Shown here one piece after another: positions 59,872-62,414 of a DNA stretch of 62,414 nucleotides (the stretch's first letter is position 1; every line of letters starts with the position of its first letter). Source of the stretch: an uncultured Treponema sp. (GTDB lineage Bacteria > Spirochaetota > Spirochaetia > Treponematales > Treponemataceae); the NCBI GenBank assembly GCA_937885475.1, contig CAKZZR010000211.1, positions 1 to 62,414 on the forward strand. Reading direction: 5' to 3'. Under the pieces are notes generated by a model. That model worked only from the letters and a program-made list of their open reading frames with translations, made no database searches and was not told where the DNA came from. The position numbers and the translations under genes were made by a program.

Positions 59872-60322
59872 GTTCGTTCCTCATACAGTTTTCAATTTCA
59901 TCTATGTTCAGCACAAAAGCTTTTTCCGTATCAAAAGATATTTCTCCGAGTAAAAGTGTGTCGCTTTGCTCCGGCGGCAATTCCTTAAGCTCCGCTTCTG
60001 CAAAGCCCTTTATTTCCGTAGCAGAAAGAGAAATATTGTCGTCTTCCCGCTTAAGAACGATAACAACCTCTGTGGTTTCGGCATGTTCCACCACTGCGGA
60101 ATTTGAAAGCACCATAGGCGTGCTGACCACGGAAAAAATCTCGCTTCTGTAATGGATTACGCCCCTTATGAGCGGCGGCGTGAACGGCATTTCGTAGATT
60201 TTTGCCGCACGCAGAATTTCCTGCACGGCTTTGCTTGGAACTGCATATGTTCTTTTTTCTGCGAGGAATACTAAAAAATTTTCTTTTGCAGTCTTTGCCG
60301 CAGTCGCTTTTTTTTCGTCCAT
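59858..60322 (-). CDS. cheW: CheW-like coupling protein
   Basis: 154 residues, one CheW domain: NFLVFLAEKRTYAVPSKAVQEIL, IYEMPFTPPLIRGVIHYRSEIFSVV, and VIVLKREDDNISL. It couples receptor to CheA in signalling arrays. It sits between the receptor and cheB genes, 45 bases after the receptor. An N-terminal alanine- and lysine-rich lead of about ten residues is longer than usual. Confidence 0.9.
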   Translation of the reverse strand: MDEKKATAAKTAKENFLVFLAEKRTYAVPSKAVQEILRAAKIYEMPFTPPLIRGVIHYRSEIFSVVSTPMVLSNSAVVEHAETTEVVIVLKREDDNISLSATEIKGFAEAELKELPPEQSDTLLLGEISFDTEKAFVLNIDEIENCMRNELGYK

Positions 60323-60367
60323 ACGGTTCTCTTTGGGTAATGGAGGCTATCGTTAGTCCCCTTTACG

Positions 60368-62134
60368 CTATTCTTCGTCCTTTACCTGATTGTTCAAATC
60401 CTCAGAAATTATGCGCAGGTTTTCGGCGGAGCTGGAGATGTTGTCTGTGGCAACGGTAAAATTTTCAACTCCGGCAGAAATTTGCTTGAGCGTAATCAGA
60501 ATCTGCTCGCTCGCAATCGCCTGCTGCTGCATGATTTCGGTAATATCGCTGGCAGAATCCGCGGTAATTTCTGCGGCAGTCTTTATGCTTTCAAATTTGG
60601 ACTCCAAATCCTTTGCGTTCTCGTAGCCCGCGTTGATTTTTGCCGTTCCGCTTTCGCTCGCAAGAACAAGGCTGTCGCTGGACTGCTGTATTTCGTTTAT
60701 CTTTTCCTTGATTTCCTTTGTTCCGTCAATGATTCCGTCTGCGAGGCGACGAATTTCCGTGGCAACGATATGAAAATTCCGTCCGGACTCTCCGGCATTG
60801 CTTGCCTCAAGTTCCGCATTGAACGCGATGATTTTTGCCTGGTCTGCAACGCTGTTTATAAGCGTAACTATGTCCCAAATGCTTTCGATTCGGGTGCTCA
60901 GGATTTTCATGCCGTCGATTGTCTTTTGGTTTGCGTCAAAAATGTCGTGCAGCTGGTTCACGTTCTTTTCGATGTAGGCAACACCGTCCGTTACGTCCGC
61001 CGAAGTTTTTTGCGCAACCTGTGAAACGTCCTTGATTTTTTGCGCGATGTTCTCGCTCAGCAGGTTTGAGTCTTCCATTGTGGCAACAATTTCCTTTACC
61101 GCCGCCGACTGATCCTGACTGGTTGCCGCGGTTTCCTTTGTGGCCACAACAAGATTCTGCGTTTCCTCAAACAGCTTAAGTCCAAGAACTTTTTCCTTTT
61201 TCTGAATGTAGTTGATGAAGAATGAGTTGAATATTGCGCTTCCGCCGCTCAGGAACAAGAGAACAAAAATAACAAGCACGAACTTGAAGTTGAACGACCC
61301 GCTGAAATCTGCGACAGGTCCTTCTATTACAACGAACCAGGGGGTTTCTCCAATACGGTTTACGCCGTAAAAATTGCCGCTGTCCAAAATGACCTTCTGC
61401 TTGCCATTAAGCCATTCTTCCGGGTCAAATTCATATTCCGTCTCATCAAAATAATTTGCGCTAAGAAGCTTTTCTGGCTCCGCGTTCGCCATATACAAGC
61501 CCTTTGCGTCAAGAATATAAAGTGAAGTGCGCGGCGAAACGGTGATTTTTTCCGCAATCTCCGAAAGCTCGTCCACGGTAATGTCAACGCCCGCCATTCC
61601 CACCGGCGTATTGCTTTTGTCTACCGCCGCCTTAGAAATGGTGATAGAGATTGAGCCGTCCGTTTCGTCCTCTTCGGCATCAAGGAATGTAAGATGCCCG
61701 CCGTTACGGATTGTGTCCCGGAACCAGTCGTAATCACTTGGTTCCCAGTCGTCCTCCACCTCAAAGTCTGAGCTGTCCACATATATTCCGCCGTCAAAGC
61801 GCGATTTGATTGTGGCATAATACAGGGAATCCAAGTTTTCGGAACCCTTTGCAAGCGAATGAACGAGCACATCCAACGCCTTTTGGTCGGGATATTTTTC
61901 TGCGTATTCCGTAAGGTTTTCTACCATCTGAATATTTGGCGCAAAACGCTCCATGACCTGAGAGCTGAGCTTTTCTATTGCGCTGGTGGCTTGCGCAGTT
62001 ACAAATGCCCGAATGAGAGAATGAGCCATAAAAGCGAACACAATGCAGGAAACTATTGCAACCAAGAGCATTGGTGTAAAGCTCGAAACAAAATACTTCA
62101 TGGATTTTGAATTTTTAATGAATCTGCGTGACAT
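60368..62134 (-). CDS. Divergent methyl-accepting chemotaxis protein
   Basis: 588 residues. One N-terminal membrane helix, a Cache-like periplasmic domain (LYYATIKSRFDGGIYVDSS, GMAGVDITVDELSEI, TSLYILDAKGLYMA), a second helix near 275-295 and a signalling domain. No HAMP is seen between membrane and signalling region. The hairpin tip reads VADQAKIIAFNAELEASNAG rather than the usual QTNLLALNAAIEA, placing it outside the flagellar class. It is first in the cluster and should feed this CheA-like protein rather than the main array. A longer N-terminus (MSRRFIKNSKS) is assumed. Confidence 0.88.
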   Translation of the reverse strand: MSRRFIKNSKSMKYFVSSFTPMLLVAIVSCIVFAFMAHSLIRAFVTAQATSAIEKLSSQVMERFAPNIQMVENLTEYAEKYPDQKALDVLVHSLAKGSENLDSLYYATIKSRFDGGIYVDSSDFEVEDDWEPSDYDWFRDTIRNGGHLTFLDAEEDETDGSISITISKAAVDKSNTPVGMAGVDITVDELSEIAEKITVSPRTSLYILDAKGLYMANAEPEKLLSANYFDETEYEFDPEEWLNGKQKVILDSGNFYGVNRIGETPWFVVIEGPVADFSGSFNFKFVLVIFVLLFLSGGSAIFNSFFINYIQKKEKVLGLKLFEETQNLVVATKETAATSQDQSAAVKEIVATMEDSNLLSENIAQKIKDVSQVAQKTSADVTDGVAYIEKNVNQLHDIFDANQKTIDGMKILSTRIESIWDIVTLINSVADQAKIIAFNAELEASNAGESGRNFHIVATEIRRLADGIIDGTKEIKEKINEIQQSSDSLVLASESGTAKINAGYENAKDLESKFESIKTAAEITADSASDITEIMQQQAIASEQILITLKQISAGVENFTVATDNISSSAENLRIISEDLNNQVKDEE

Positions 62135-62234
62135 AGTAACTCCGCCAAAAAAGTTTCACGAAATATTTTAGCACAAATAAATAAAAATCGCTGATTTTTT
62201 TTGCAAGGTGGTTTTACGGTCATTGCAGGGCAAA

Positions 62235-62257
62235 TGCATTATAAAATAATTAATGCA
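62235..62257. promoter_or_regulatory. Palindrome upstream of the chemosensory operon
   Basis: TGCATTA (62235-62241) is inverted as TAATGCA (62251-62257). It lies about 100 bases before the receptor ATG, where the promoter and a regulator site are expected. Similar ATTATAAAATAATTA sequences occur near 46556. Confidence 0.4.
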
Positions 62258-62349
62258 ATAAAAACTGATTCCTCATAAAAAAATGTCTCCCAGTCGAAAA
62301 TTGGTTTTGCAAAACCACCATTACTCATGGAGATCAATTTTTGATGTAT

Positions 62350-62414
62350 AGGTATTAAAAAAATAGCTTCCAGTCGAGTTTCGTCTTTCAAAATCGCACG
62401 CTCGCGTGCTACAC
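62350..62414. repeat. Intergenic repeat, right copy (cut by window edge)
   Basis: Starts with AGGTATT and A-run, AGCTTCCAGTCGAGTTTCGT, then jumps to GCACGCTCGCGTGCTACAC. It is the same sequence, without the middle part, as 54011-54166, in the same orientation. The remainder of 62135-62349 holds a further partial copy near 62279-62300 and no gene. Confidence 0.7.

Overview
The window looks like the chromosome of a host-associated spirochete close to Treponema. The evidence is indirect: several Sec and lipoprotein signal peptides, SUMF1-fold and BspA-type surface lipoproteins, CsgG/LPP20-like envelope proteins, large methyl-accepting chemotaxis proteins, a UPF0210 (DUF711) protein, and moderately AT-rich DNA. 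No rRNA, tRNA, transposase, integrase or CRISPR array was recognised.

Layout. 0-6 kb: an XRE regulator diverges from a probable operon of two lipoproteins, a CsgG/LpoB-like protein, two small unknowns and a SIR2-like protein cut by the window edge; a three-gene DUF3791-DUF3990 (ADP-ribosyltransferase-like) operon follows. 6-10 kb: an ankyrin protein, decayed small genes, two ParE-type toxin-antitoxin pairs and a GNAT acetyltransferase. 10-16 kb: a tightly overlapping surface-polymer operon (flippase, 26-codon ORF, glycerol-phosphate cytidylyltransferase, CDP-glycerol transferase-like protein, WecG/TagA glycosyltransferase, GT4, polymerase) with a G10 tract at one junction. 16-23.4 kb: a defence/toxin island (XRE, DUF4143 ATPase, MqsA-like/DUF4258, VapC with a Phd antitoxin, RelE pair, Fic) with an NlpC/P60 lipoprotein and a methyltransferase-transglutaminase fusion. 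23.4-34 kb: housekeeping genes aspS, trkA, trkH, UPF0210, a frameshifted BspA-like lipoprotein and a chemoreceptor. 34-44 kb: two SUMF1 lipoproteins behind a shared upstream element, an orphan antitoxin, a DUF4143 gene split by an AbiE-bearing segment, a two-component system whose kinase is frameshifted, and another DUF4143 ATPase. 44-54 kb: asnB, a radical SAM protein, proA-proB-proC and a sugar-binding protein with a nonsense codon. 54-62.4 kb: an alternative chemosensory cluster (MCP, CheW, CheB, CheR, CheA-like hybrid, adenylate cyclase) between two copies of an intergenic repeat.

Main themes. (1) Short repeats are inserted in frame inside coding genes: one 23-bp palindromic element in opposite orientations in aspS and asnB, a GC-rich insert in asnB, and a 113-bp element in the SIR2-like gene. 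(2) Two accessory cassettes are each bounded by about 55-bp direct repeats made from the edge of a neighbouring gene. (3) The chemosensory cluster seems to end in a cyclase, but its CheA-like protein lacks the usual phospho-accepting histidine and the cyclase receiver is degenerate. (4) A repeated 72-bp upstream element links the two SUMF1 lipoproteins, one of which resembles a variable protein of a diversity-generating retroelement. (5) Many genes are broken, so accessory regions turn over quickly.
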